Source: Trichuris trichiura (taxonomy: Eukaryota; Nematoda; Enoplea; Trichinellida; Trichuridae). Taken from it: a stretch of 64,000 nucleotides of DNA. The stretch is from contig JBAJFE010000023.1 of the NCBI GenBank assembly GCA_037903355.1, positions 1,116,001-1,180,000 of the forward strand, given 5' to 3'. The position numbers and the translations under genes are program-made. Every line of letters begins with the position of its first letter. The first letter of the stretch is position 1. The notes beneath the pieces were generated by a model. It saw only the letters and a list, made by a program, of their open reading frames with translations, did not search any database and was not told the DNA's origin. This document shows, one piece after another, positions 10,976-21,929 of this stretch.

Positions 10976-11317
10976 ACATAATTTGCTTATAGAGAAAGTC
11001 CCTTGCTTGCTTCGTACGGCTGAGTGCAAGTTAAGTGGGCTCATAACTAGCTTCCCTTTAGTGTCCCTATTGCTTCTCTGCTATTCCCCAAGTAGAGGGG
11101 AATTGTCGCGTAGTGCATGCTTTGGCTGGCTATCCAAGTCTCTTATTGCGGTATGCACGGTTAATTTTGCCAGAATTAAATTATACGGTGCAAAATATGG
11201 TTTCTGTAAAGCCCTATGCATATTTCCATATTTAAATTTTTCAGCACTTTTTAACGGAAACTTGCTATGCCGTTGGAACTGTCATGGTCATTGAGGTTAG
11301 AGGAAAACTTATTCTTT

Positions 11318-11374
11318 AGAGGTTGCTAAAACATATATATTTATTTATTTTAGCAACCTGTTTTAGCAACCTCC
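11318..11374. repeat. Hairpin of AGGTTGCTAAAAC motif
   Basis: AGGTTGCTAAAAC is followed by its inverted copy, then by a further copy of TTTTAGCAACCT. A near-identical hairpin sits in the spacer of palindrome 2 (13718-13753). Confidence 0.8.
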
Positions 11375-11399
11375 TCTATATATATAACCTCTTTACCTC

Positions 11400-11468
11400 T
11401 TATTCTGAAATTTTCGCGGGATTTTTAACCCATTATTCATTAAAAACCCCGCGAAAATTTCAGAATAA
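11400..11468. repeat. Inverted repeat, about 30-bp arms
   Basis: TATTCTGAAATTTTCGCGGG and its reverse complement flank a short loop around 11430-11440. Confidence 0.85.
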
Positions 11469-11510
11469 AATATAAAAAACACGTTACGAAGAAAAAAGTA
11501 AACCTCTTTA

Positions 11511-11512
<2 letters not shown>

Positions 11513-11546
<34 letters not shown>
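11513..11546. repeat. (TA)n microsatellite
   Basis: An uninterrupted run of TA dinucleotides. Confidence 0.95.
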
Positions 11547-11551
<5 letters not shown>

Positions 11552-11712
11552 ACTTTTAAATATATATAACTTTTCAGATCTTTTACGGCTTTTCCCGTTC
11601 TTATCTGTTTGTTACCTGTAATTTAAACGAAACAATTGCTCTACTAACGGGTGGATGAGCGATTATTAGGAAAAATTGAACAAGATCAATGCACTGAACT
11701 TTACTTTTTCAA

Positions 11713-11793
11713 AGCTTTCGGAACGCTCTAGTTCCGTCGTCAGTGAGATGGAGTAGAGTCTGATCCGAAAGATCTGACGAGCGTTCCGAAAGC
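11713..11793. repeat. Short inverted repeat
   Basis: GCTTTCGGAACGCTC at 11713-11727 is repeated as its reverse complement at 11779-11793. Confidence 0.85.
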
Positions 11794-11926
11794 CGAAAAG
11801 ATCTGAAAAATTATGAAACGCCAGCCCGTTACGAAGCATCCAGTCTTTAAGTATATATATATGTTTATCTGTTTATGTGTGTGAAACTCAAGTCGTACAT
11901 ATACATCTAAGGTTTACGTACATATA

Positions 11927-13697
11927 CATCTATTGCACGCAGTGTATGAGATGCTGGTTTTCTGTGCCATGCGTGACGTTTTTAGGCAAAGTGAAGTTCC
12001 CATGCCTATGAAGTGCCTACACTTTGTCTAAGCATTATGCAGAATGACAAATAATCTGTAGACTGAGTGTGAGCAGCGTCTTGACACGTAGGGGTCCGCA
12101 AACTTACAGTGGCGACGCCTACAGTGCAAAGTGAGCTGTTTTCTCGCTATGCAGCCTTTACACTTTGGCTTAGGCTTAAGCTAGGGCTAAGCACCATAGC
12201 TCGCAAGGCTTTACAACTAAAGTACTCAATATTTCTTGCATATATGTATGGATATATGCAGTAGCAGTCGTATGTATCAATAGATTTCAGTTGCGAAGCA
12301 GAGACTTTTTCCAAATGGAATAACAGTAAACGCTTTTCGGTAAAATTAGTTTATTGGTTTAAAACGCTCAGTGAATATCGCGTAATAGTTCAGCATAGAA
12401 AGCGGAGTTTCATTTTGGAACAGAGAGCTTCCCGCCGTCTGTAACCAACTGTAGCATAGACATGTGTGTTGTAACAGGAGCCCATGTTCACCAGCTTTAT
12501 TATGGCTCATGCTTAACTATTGTGTATGCGGTCGACGAACAGTGCCGCAGGGTTCCATGTCTTGCCAGCCGTCTACTACCGGCTGCAATCCATCTTTGCC
12601 ACTTCAAGCTGGTGTTGTTTCGCATATCTTGCCTTTATACCATCTATGGTTAGCCGAAGGGCGATGAACGCCCGAACCACTTGGTCAATTGTCGAAAGCT
12701 TTCGGCCTTGCATGACGAATTTCTTTCATTTTTCAAATAGTTCAATTCCGTTAAACATGAAGCAAATTCTTGGAACAAATCTGTTAGCCAATCGGTAGGC
12801 CTCCCAAGGATTATGTGATAGAGAGCTTCAGCGCTTCTCTCAGTAAACCCAGCGGGCCTAAAGCGCGCTTCGAATGTTCAATATCTTTAAAGCCTTATGG
12901 CTCTTAGAGGAGCTTTCCAATGCCACCGTTTGTAGGCACATATCGTCAAGGCATGCCCCGTCATATATCATGAAAGATTCCAACGGTAGTGGGTTAGTAA
13001 ATGTGGACCGGCAGAACTGGACACTTCAAGTTCTTTGAATTACCCTGGCATTTATGCTCTTTGGATTGACCACAGATTCTTCTTTCCCATGGTCAGAACC
13101 ATATCGTCGCAATGGCGCTACAGTAGCACGTCTTCTGCCCATATCATTAAGCCGGCCAAGGTTGCCTGCATATCTTTTTCAAGCGCGAGGTGCTTCCATC
13201 ATCATATCATATGGATATGTGCCTTTAATGGCATAAGCAATGCGTGCCCCACTCTTGCATAAGCTAATAATGGAAGCTTGCAAGTGGCTGCTACACATCT
13301 GCATCACCAGCTTAGTCATAGAGTGTTCGACGCTGCTAGCGTTGCTGCCAGCTTTCGATCACTGCCGCCGTACGAAACTTGCCACTCACTGAGCAAGTCG
13401 TAGGCGACGACTGTCTCGCAGCGCGAACAAACCATAACACTGACAGATGAACAACTTTTCCGCTGCCTTTACTAGTTCGCTTTAAAGCGAACGCTTCGTA
13501 AAGGATTCGCGGTGTATGTGCAGGTGTATGCAGGTTCTACTCAACAACTCAACGATAATATAAAAATTATCCGCTTCGGTTCAACTTTTTATTTAGATTA
13601 AAGACTTAAACAAATTTTAAAAATATCCAAAAACAAAACTATATTAGGTTACCGCAATCAAGTTGCAATTTTTGGACTTTGCCTTTTAACGCGCGTT
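11927..13697. repeat. Left arm of large palindrome 2
   Basis: About 1.77 kb is repeated as its reverse complement at 13871-15646 with few substitutions and small indels. The outer end is marked by a near match of CATCTATTGCACGCAG to the reverse complement of CTGCGTGCAATGCATG at 15631-15646. The inner end is AACGCGCGTT. Short frames in the arm are not convincing genes. A few stretches on the strand reading outward from the centre have many stops, suggesting old decayed coding sequence at most. The arm contains GGCTTAGGCTTAAG, close to nematode telomere units. Confidence 0.93.
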
Positions 13698-13870
13698 GTA
13701 TATATATATATATATAAAGGTTGCTAAAACGTATATATGTATTTTAGCAACCTCTTAAGAATGAAGAAGAACTTCAGAAATAACCCACCAGTTTTTGAAA
13801 TTCCGCTTCATGCCATAGATTCACTTCCAGTGGTGCTTACTGGGTTAATAAATTCAACATCTGGTAGAAA
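13698..13870. other. Spacer of palindrome 2
   Basis: 173 bp separate the arms. They hold a short TA run (13699-13716), the AGGTTGCTAAAAC hairpin (13718-13753), and about 110 bp with no recognised feature. Confidence 0.85.
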
Positions 13871-15646
13871 AACGCGCGTTAAAAGGCAAAGTCCAAAAAT
13901 TGCAACTTGATTGCGGTAACCTAATATAGTTTTGTTTTTGGATATTTTTAAAATTTGTTTAAGTCTTTAATCTAAATAAAAAGTTGAACCGAAGCGGATA
14001 ATTTTTATATTATCGTTGAGTTGTTGAGTAGAACCTGCATACACGCTCAGCCAATGAAAAACAGGCACATTTAAACTTGCCGCGAATCCTTTACGAAGCG
14101 TTCGCTTTAAAGCGAACTAGTAAACGCAGCGGAAAAGTTGTTCATCTGTCAGTATTATGGTTTGTTCGCGCTGCGAGACAGTCGTCGTCTACGACTTGCT
14201 CAGTGAGTGGCAAGTTTCGTACGGCGGCAGTGATCGAAAGCTGGCAGCAACGCTAGCAGCGTCGAACACTCTATGACTAAGCTGGTGATGCAGATGTGTA
14301 GCAGCCACTTGCAAGCTTTCATTATTAGCTTATGCAAGAGTGGGGCACGCATTGCTTATGCCATTAAAGGCGCATATCCATATGATATGATGACGGAAGC
14401 ACCTCGCGCTTGAAAAAGATATGCAGGCAACCTTGGCCGGCTTAATGATATGGGCAGAAGACGTGCCACTGTAGCGCCATTGCGACGATATGGTTCTGAC
14501 CATGGGAAAGAAGAATCTGTGGTCAATCCAAAGAGCATAAATGCCAGGGTAATTCAAAGAACTTGAAGTGTCCAGTTCTGCCGGTCCACATTTACTAACC
14601 CACTACCGTTGGAATCATTCATGATATATGACAGGGCATGCCTTGACGATATGTGCCTACAAACGGTGGCATTGGAAAGCTCCTCTAAAAGCCATAAGGC
14701 TTTAAAGATATTGAACATTCGAAGCGGGCTTTAGGCCCGCTGGGTTTACTGAGAGAAGCGCTGAAGCTCTCTATCACATAATCCTTGGGAGGCCTACCGA
14801 TTGGTTAACAGATTTGTTCCAAGAATTAGCGTCATGTTTAACGGAATTGAACTATTTGAAAAATGAAAAAATTCGTCATGCAAGGCCGAAAGCTTTCGAC
14901 AATTGACCAAGTGGTTCGGGCGTTCATCGCCCTTCGGCTAACCATAGATGGTATAAAGGCAAGATATGCGAAACAACACCAGCTTGAAGTGGCAAAGATG
15001 GATTGCAGCCGGTAGTAGACGGCTGGCAAGACATGGAACCCTGCGGCACTGTTCGTCGACCGCATACACAATAGTTAAGCATGAGCCATAATAAAGCTGG
15101 TGAACATGGGCTCCTGTTACAACACACATGTCTATGCTACAGTTGGTTACAGACGGCGGGAAGCTCTCTGTTCCAAAATGAAACTCCGCTTTCTATGCTG
15201 AACTATTTCGCGATATTCACTGAGCGTTTTAAACCAATAAACTAATTTTACCGAAAATCGTTTACTGTTATTCCATTGGAAAAAATCTTTGCTTCGCAAC
15301 TGAAATCTATTAATACGTACAAGTGCCACTGTATATATCCATACATAGATGCAAGAAATATTGAGTACTTTAGTTGTAAAGCCTTGCGAGCTATGATGCT
15401 TAGCCCTAGCTTAAGCCTAAGCCAAAGTGTAAGGGCTGCATAGCGAGAAAACAGCTCACTTTGCCCTGTAGGCGTCGCCACTGCAAGTTTGCGGGGGCGT
15501 ACGTGACAAGACGCTACTCAAACTTAGCCTAAGAATTATTTATGGTTCTGTATAATGCTTAGGCAAAGTGTAGGCACTTCGCTTTTCCTGGAAACGTCAC
15601 GGATAGCACAGAAAACCAGCATCTCATACACTGCGTGCAATGCATG
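13871..15646. repeat. Right arm of large palindrome 2
   Basis: Reverse complement of 11927-13697. It has an extra segment of about 24 bp near 14043-14080, relative to the left arm. Confidence 0.93.
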
Positions 15647-15656
15647 TTTATATATA

Positions 15657-16545
15657 CAGGCGACCCTCGTTATCCGAGGTTAATTCGTCCAACATTTTGA
15701 GCGTTTTACCGCGTAAAGGTTAATTCCGCGTTATATGGGGTACCATATGAAAAAGCCTAAATAGCTTATATTCTAGCTGCGTATTTTGTCCTGTCCCCCT
15801 GAATTCCTTCCGGAACGGTTATCATACTTAGTGATCCTTCGAAGCTTGGTACTACGGAATCTAGCTACGTGATAATGACATCAATGAAACTGCGCTTGTC
15901 CAAACGGGTTAGCCATGAGAGTGCAGGCCATTAGATACATTAAAGGATGAAAGTAAGACGCACTTTCTTTAAACGCCTGGGAAACGCCTTGCTTTAATGA
16001 GCTAAACGGATGTACTGGTGCGCGGATGGGTACAGAGCAGGGAAAATATAAGATACACAGGCGCACTTAAGCAGAAATAGTGAACATCGCGCAGAACGCA
16101 TTCACACAGAGCAAAACGTCTACGGCAGAAACGTTTGGCGCATCAGGAATCAATTTACCCACTTTTTGTGGGTGGGCGCAGATCTCCTAAAGACCGCCCA
16201 GTCTTCAAGTTTCTTGAACTTGTTGGTAGCAGAGCTTCTCGCCTTAAAATGTTAGACTTCGCAGCCGCCGGAACTTTGTTTAAAAACATTGTTATAGGGA
16301 GCTGTATCTGCCTTTTCTTTGCTTCATCGAATAAATCATGTAGCAGTTTCAACGAAGCCTTTATTCCTCGTATAACCATGATGCCCTGTTCCATGGACAG
16401 ATCTTATTCAGCAATCATATCCTTCAGGATCTGCGCTTGCCGGAAAATAGCCAGCGATGTGCATGTTTCTGTGAAAAGACGACGTCACTATTTCACGCCG
16501 GACGAACCGCGTTGTATAGAATCCGCGGGTAACGAGGGCCGCCAG
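15657..16545. mobile_element. Non-autonomous Tigger/pogo-like DNA transposon (889 bp)
   Basis: The left end reads CAGGCGACCCTCGTTATCCG. The right end, read inward on the other strand, is CTGGCGGCCCTCGTTACCCG. The ends are therefore imperfect terminal inverted repeats of the CAG...CCCTCGTTATCC class typical of Tigger/pogo elements. Both are flanked by TA (15655-15656 and 16546-16547), the target site of this superfamily. At 889 bp it is too short for a full transposase (about 500 codons or more), so it is a deleted, non-autonomous copy. It lies ten bases beyond palindrome 2. Confidence 0.85.
16155..16394 (-). pseudogene. Transposase C-terminal remnant inside Tigger-like element
   Basis: A minus-strand frame of about 79 codons includes RQIQLPITMFLNKVP. 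This resembles the short Q-x-x-I-x-x-F-F-type motif often found near the C-terminus of Tigger transposases. No catalytic DDE region remains. The position inside the terminal repeats supports the assignment; the motif match alone is weak. Confidence 0.4.
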
Positions 16546-17343
16546 TATATAACCAGCACTGCATGAAGTTGTTCAGTGATTTTTCCAAAAAAGGGAGAAA
16601 AGATTCGAGCGCCGGAAGGCCGAACGCAGAAAAAAAGTTACGTCGCTACCGTAAAATACGGCAATGATGAGCGGATGCGCGGCTGAGCCAGCTCGGGAAA
16701 TGCAGTCTGTTCTTAATAACGACCACTCGTAAATCTATCGAATGGGTTTGTGACGTCACGACCTACGTCAGCAACCGCCAAAGCGACTTTCCCTTCCCAC
16801 CGCCAAAAAGAACCAATGACTAAAGTTGACGTCAGAGACGAGATGATTGCGAAATAATGTTGACGAAGATATGCTAATCGCAAGAATTTGAGCAGCTTAG
16901 CAATTATATAGATGGCATTCCTTTACTCAACTTGCAAAGGGTGGAGCTGCTTCACTTCTCTAAGCCTATGACGTCGACGTCAGCGGTCGGACAACTTTCC
17001 ATTTTTAGCTTAATATCCTTAAGGGTATGTGGCTTTTAAGGGTCCGTTTCCCGCCGGAAACCGCGTACTATTCACATAGGTTACGTTGATGCCCTACGAT
17101 GCGACGAATGCGCAACATTGCCTCTCAGACTTGCTGAGTTTACAAAAGCGTGATTGATTATTATGCAAATTGCTTGCTCATCGGATAAGCGCTCGGGATG
17201 TTTCTTTTACAAAGCTTAAGACGGAGGAAAACTAGTTTCGCGTCAAGGGTTCACTGGAACGCGCAAACAGTTAAATATAGCATTGGCCCATCGCAAGGAA
17301 AATACTTAAGCGTACAATAGTCAAAAATTGGAATTGCGCCCGT
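16546..17343. other. Intergenic with three CRE-like palindromes
   Basis: No gene is visible. TGACGTCA occurs at 16751-16758 and 16827-16834, and a 14-bp palindrome TGACGTCGACGTCA lies at 16969-16982. It is downstream of the helicase gene, which is transcribed towards it. Confidence 0.55.
16751..16982. promoter_or_regulatory. Cluster of CRE-type TGACGTCA sites
   Basis: Three CREB/ATF-type palindromes lie within 232 bp. TGACGTCA is the consensus for bZIP factors of the CREB/ATF class. The sites are seen; regulatory use is inference. Confidence 0.4.
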
Positions 17344-18742
17344 TTAGTTGGTTTGTAAGTCTGGACGAACGAGCTCGGCCAAAGCGGTCAGATTCTCTGC
17401 TTCTATCAGCTGAGGCGGTTTGCCGAAACGTCTGCCAATGCTTTGAATCGCCCTCATTTCCCTTTCGTTGTCGACGAACGTAAGTGCAATGCTGTTCAAG
17501 CCGAAGCGCCCCCCGCGGCCAATTCTGTGTATATACGAGCTGAAGTCCGGCGAACCGGCTGGAAATAGCGGCACGTGATAATTGACCACCATGACTACCT
17601 TAAAACAAAAAAGAAAGTCACAGTCAACTTGGCGCCTCAACTTGTACAAAACTCACGCCCGGTATGTCGATGCCGCGGGAACACATGTTGGTCGTGATCA
17701 ACAATCTGTAACGTTTGTGACGAAAATCTCGAATTCTTTTCGCTCTTTCCAGATGAGTCAATTCTGCCGTGATCACGTTCACTAAGTGACCAAACGAGCG
17801 CATCTTTTCAGCGAGCACGTTGGCACTTCGTTTCGTCATGCAGAAGATCATCCCTTGGCCAGGTATAAGGTTGCAAAGACGAGCTGTAAGGTCAAACTTC
17901 TCATCGTCGTTTCTACATTGCATGTAGAATTGATGAATGTTCCTTAAGTACATCTCGTCGTCTCGCAACCGTATCACAATAGGATTTGGCGTTACTCGAC
18001 TGGCGAATGTTACTGTCTTGTCCGTAACAGTTGTGGAAAAGAGCAACTTTTGACAAGACGCCTGAAGCGCATCCGTTATGGCAAATGTCTGGCTGCCAAG
18101 ACTGCGCAAATCAACCATTATATCCGCCTCGTCTATAACAAGCATTTTTACGTTGGCCAGATCGAAGCGTTTTTCCTGAGATGTCCATTGAAACAACGTT
18201 CCGGGAGTGCCGACAACTATTTGATCTGTAATCGGCTCTTTACGATTTGCGGATGAAGACTCATCATCCGGAATAGCGTAGCATACGCTAAGGTCGTCCA
18301 TGAAGGCTCCAATTTTTTCCACCATTACGCCTACTTGGACAGCCAACTCGTATGTTGGAGTAAGGCATATGCATTGTGGCAACTTGAATTTCGTCTCCAC
18401 TTTCTGCAGCATGCATAAGGCAAAGGCAGCCGTTTTACCGGAGCCGCTGTGACTTTGAACAATCATATCGGCCGAATCTTCATTCGCGATGACGTGCAAA
18501 ACCGCTTCCTGCACTCTGGAAGGTTTTTCAAGAGGATAATTGAACAATCCCTCCAACAGCGGCTTCTTCAATCGAAAATTTTCAAAGCATGCCCCGGAAA
18601 GGTACTGGCTATTCTCTTCAGTCCCGTCGGCACGTTCGGAAGGGATATTTCCATTGGGTTGATCGGACTTTGTTCGCTGCTTACCATCCGCGCTGGTGTC
18701 GCCTCCCTGGGCTGCGCGGCCGACTACATTGCTTTTGGACAT
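17344..18742 (-). CDS. DDX19: DEAD-box RNA helicase, DBP5/DDX19 type
   Basis: Two exons on the minus strand, 18742-17657 and 17598-17344, are joined by a 58-nt intron (GTGAGT..TTTTAAG) and give 446 aa. The DBP5/DDX19 family remodels mRNPs at the nuclear pore during mRNA export. Motif I is SHSGSGKT at about residues 97-104 and motif II is DEAD at 204-207. VGTPGT follows the DBP5 pattern, and motif VI is HRIGRGGR at about 386-393. The stretches LPQCICLTPTYELAVQ and MIFCMTKRSANVLAEKM match DBP5 rather than other DEAD proteins. Two motif residues are unusual: motif III is STT instead of SAT, and motif VI has Gly where Thr is usual. The first in-frame ATG (18742) gives a plausible polar N-terminal tail. 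The splice choice restores the usual spacing to the C-terminal domain. Confidence 0.92.
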
Positions 18743-19931
18743 GGCAAAAGGTGCTTGGCACAACGGATCAACGCCTACCGGATTGACAAATGCTTGGACG
18801 CCTCGGTAGAAAGCCTAAAAATCAATATGCTCGAACGAAATTTTCGCTTTACAAATAAAATGACGAATTTAAAAAATGTAACCTACCTATCACTTTTCTT
18901 TCTATTATTTAAAAGGCGCAGAAAAATCAACTTTATATAACACCAACGGAAGCGCTGCTTATGGCGACAAGGTATTGAAACAAAAAAGCTCGCGGGAGTC
19001 GACCAAAGTGACACTGCATTAACGCTTCGGCCGGCAACGAGAAAGAACCGGAAACTGAAGGACATGTTTAAACAAAATCACGCGAACCTGTTTGCAGGCT
19101 TTGAAACGCCACGTGCGCTCTACGTGGAGAAATCGGAAATCAAATCTGACTAACAAAAGGCCAAAAAAAATTATTTCAAAATAAAACAGCCCGCTTGACG
19201 AGCAAGCGGCAAGGAAACCTTATGAGGAAGTGTAAAAAACGGCGACGAACGTTTGGTTTAGGAGGAGGCGTACAAATTTGAAAAATTCGCGAACCCCCAA
19301 CTTGCAGAAGTATAAATTGAAAGAGTCGTACCTGCAACCCGCGCTGTAACGTGAAATTCGACAAAGGAAGCTTGTTTTAGCCGCTGCTCGTTCCGACAAA
19401 AATTTCCAAGCTCGAAGACGTTCAACCTAATAACAAAACAAATGAGATGACTCACGACATTGACCCTTAATAAGACTTCTGTCCCAACCGTGACTAATTG
19501 AACCTACTTTTCAAATAACTGTAGTCGGCTGGCAGTTGGAAATGTTCAAAAGGAAGCGCGCGCGCAAAAGACGTCGTTCAAGCTTGCACGAATGACACGC
19601 TAATATTTTAATTAAGCTAAACGTTTGCTTCATTCGAGCGAATAAATTTAAACCGAATTTTAAAGCGAATTAATCAAGCAGGCTAACGCTGAAATTTTTA
19701 AAGAGAAAATTGTTAATTTTTCAGAACGAAAATTTATTTGCAGAAAAGTTAAATCTAAACAGCGACTGAAAAACAATACTTTTTGCCCGCGATGGTTCGC
19801 GGCGAATTAATAATCAATAGAAATAATTTTGCGTAGTTAAACAGCTTCGGAAATTTACTATTTCGCGCATACATTTGCTGCTTGACGTTAGCTGCTCGTT
19901 GGTCCCGCTTTTGCCGCTTCTCTTTTTAGCG
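18743..19931. other. Intergenic, nothing recognised
   Basis: AT-rich sequence upstream of the helicase start. Short frames only, no motif. Confidence 0.5.
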
Positions 19932-20511
19932 ATGCCGTAAGTTCGTTTTATAAAAAAACGTATTAATAGGAAGCTGCAACGTTTTACGCATTGGGCTTTA
20001 CGCTATAGCGGTTTGATCGACGTTAGTTGGCGACCGGTTGGCCAAACTATGAGTATATTAACCAACCTGCATACATTTAAAGTCGTCCGAAAATCTTAAA
20101 TGCGCTAATATCGCTATGCCGTGCCGCAAAAGGAGAAAGAAAAATTTTTGGAGTAAAGTTGATTTGCATCCAAAGTCCAGGCAAGTTATTTAGGATTGAT
20201 AATTTATTTTTTAAAAAATGATTTCGCAGACTTTAGTAGCCGTTGTTTGGTCCAGCTTCGGGACACAGGTTGAAAATCGTTCATTGCAAGGAGCCGGTTG
20301 AAGAGCATTCAATTCTAAGCGTTGTCTACTGGTTTTCGTTACGACAATGCGCTCCAACGAAAGCAGGTCCTCCTTTCCGGTGTTTCGGCTGTCGGTAAGC
20401 CTCTGCCGTCATTGCGCTTCTTGCTTAAGTACTGCAACTCGTTTTGGGCGCAACTGCCTATGTATGGCAACGTTGAAACCCGGAAATGCAAGCATCTCCG
20501 TGTTTCAATAG
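19932..20511 (+). CDS. Possible small spliced gene (70 aa), unassigned
   Basis: The exons 19932-19936 (ATG CC before a GTAAGT donor), 20269-20394 and 20430-20511 join in frame and end at a TAG. The last intron would be only 35 nt, at the low end for this window but similar to the 36-38 nt introns elsewhere in it. The product is about 70 aa and Cys-rich in its middle (FRCFGCR). I recognise no family. The five-base first coding exon is the weakest part; a different 5' exon is quite possible. The frame through the middle and last exon is better supported by the GTAAGC donor and the TTGCTTAAG acceptor. Confidence 0.25.
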
Positions 20512-20682
20512 CGGTGGGTCGTCCGTATCAAACGTAAGACGTCTGATACTGACGACAGCATTCCATCAGTCTAGCTTACAGCAGAAAAATAAATGTATTA
20601 TTAATTATCATTGTAGAAGCAGATTGCTTCACATGCTGGTTTTGACGATTATGCGGTCCAAGTCATACTGTAACATTGCCGA

Positions 20683-20770
20683 CCATCCTGTTCTGCTCTT
20701 GCCTAAGCCTAAGCCTAAACATAAGCTTTATGTTTAGGCTTAGGCTTAGGCAAGAACAGAACAAGATGGT
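20683..20770. repeat. Head-to-head telomere-like TTAGGC hairpin
   Basis: GCCTAAGCCTAAGCCTAA is followed by AACATAAGCTTTATGTT and then by TTAGGCTTAGGCTTAGGC. Flanking bases also pair: GACCATCCTGTTCTG with CAGAACAAGATGGTC. TTAGGC is the telomere unit of nematodes. Three units on each side face away from the centre, as expected from a fusion of telomere-like ends or a fold-back copy. Confidence 0.9.
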
Positions 20771-21186
20771 CCGCATGCTCGCTAGTAAAGGCAGAACATA
20801 ATGGGCGAGGGCTTAACGGGAAGGTACCTGCATTTCTTTCACCGAAGGGCTCTTAACGGCCAAGAGCTCCGTTCGCGTATTTTAAGTAGATTTCAAAATT
20901 TAAAAAGTTCCCAATAAGTTGAAATCATTCTCCTTTAGCTTTAAGTTAAGTACGATCCTTCTTGCAGGCGCTTTTCTTGAGAACCTAAATCATAATCTAT
21001 CATTGCAGAAATTGGAAATCATTTAATTCGCATAAAGGTCAAAAGTCTCCATTTGCATCTTTATGCAAATTTTATTATTCGGAATGGCTGTTGGATTTTG
21101 GAGAATGTTTTGAGATCACTTTGGCGAAAACTGAGTAGAGGTAGTCGAGGCTCAAAAAGTCGTGCAGCGTTCCGGTCTCCGTTAAG

Positions 21187-21456
21187 ATGGTGCTCATCGC
21201 GATGAATCAGTGGTGCTGGGCAGCAGTTCTCTTTTTTCTTTGCTTTAATATGATGTTCACATGCTTTCTCGGCATGTTCACCGCGGAGATGTACAGAAGG
21301 CACGTGCAAAGGTGCGGCGATTCCTTAAGTAACGTTCCTTCCTTGCCTTTGTTCAGCGATTCGGCGGACAGCACGGCAAATGTATTTGGCAATTCAATCG
21401 ACTGCAGCTCCATCAGCATTCCGCACATTTCCTCCTTTCGGACCGCTCTTTTTTGA
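21187..21456 (+). CDS. Possible small membrane protein (89 aa) or shadow of a minus-strand exon
   Basis: The plus frame starts with ATG and gives an 89-aa product with a hydrophobic segment (AAVLFFLCFNMMFTCFLGMF) near the start and a Ser-rich tail. The minus strand of the same stretch (21207-21497) is also open for about 96 codons from an ATG and reads as a Lys/Glu-rich polypeptide. Only one of them can be the gene if there is one. I cannot decide from composition. No family is recognised. Confidence 0.2.
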   Translation: MVLIAMNQWCWAAVLFFLCFNMMFTCFLGMFTAEMYRRHVQRCGDSLSNVPSLPLFSDSADSTANVFGNSIDCSSISIPHISSFRTALF

Positions 21457-21634
21457 CGGCATATTTGCACGCATTTTTCTTTGAAGAAAATTAACATTCC
21501 TCCAATGTTGCGCGGGTGCTAATTTTTAAAATATTCTTTGCCAATGCGTTGGTCGCTTCTAAGTTCGCAAAGCTGCTTGTATTTCCTGCAGCGCGTTGAG
21601 TAAAACTTTATTTAATTTGCATATTAACCTCATA

Positions 21635-21929
21635 GTAGATCTTCAGATTCACGGGTTTGGCCTGTTGGATGTATCTGTAAGTAAACTTCAATATGCCCTA
21701 CCAACGGATGGATGAGCACCCATTGTACCCATGCGCTATACAAACCCCATACTGAATAAACACCTCCCCAACACTGCTGACGACGGAACACGAGCAGTTC
21801 CGAAACGTACGGTATACAAATTGTTCTATATTTTCTCTTACAATTTGCTCATCCATCCGTTGGTAGGGCATTTTGAAGTTTACTTACAGATACATCCAAC
21901 AGGCCAAACCCGTGAATCTGAAGATCTAC
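21635..21929. mobile_element. MITE-like element with 80-bp inverted repeats
   Basis: About 80 bp beginning GTAGATCTTCAGATTCACGG is repeated as its reverse complement at the other end (finishing ...GAAGATCTAC at 21929). A unique centre of about 130 bp lies between. The element is flanked by TA on both sides (21633-21634 and 21930-21931). At 295 bp with long terminal inverted repeats and a TA duplication it fits a Tc1/mariner-type MITE. No coding sequence. Confidence 0.82.

Larger units (their letters stand above)
10976..11926. other. AT-rich intergenic stretch with hairpins
   Basis: I see no gene here. The stretch holds three short inverted repeats and a TA microsatellite, listed separately, and it leads into palindrome 2. 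Confidence 0.6.

Noticed and set aside
17624..17656. Reading the helicase exon straight on to VQVEAPS and a stop
   Set aside because: This is intron sequence. The GTGAGT donor at 17656 joins to the next exon and restores the family spacing.
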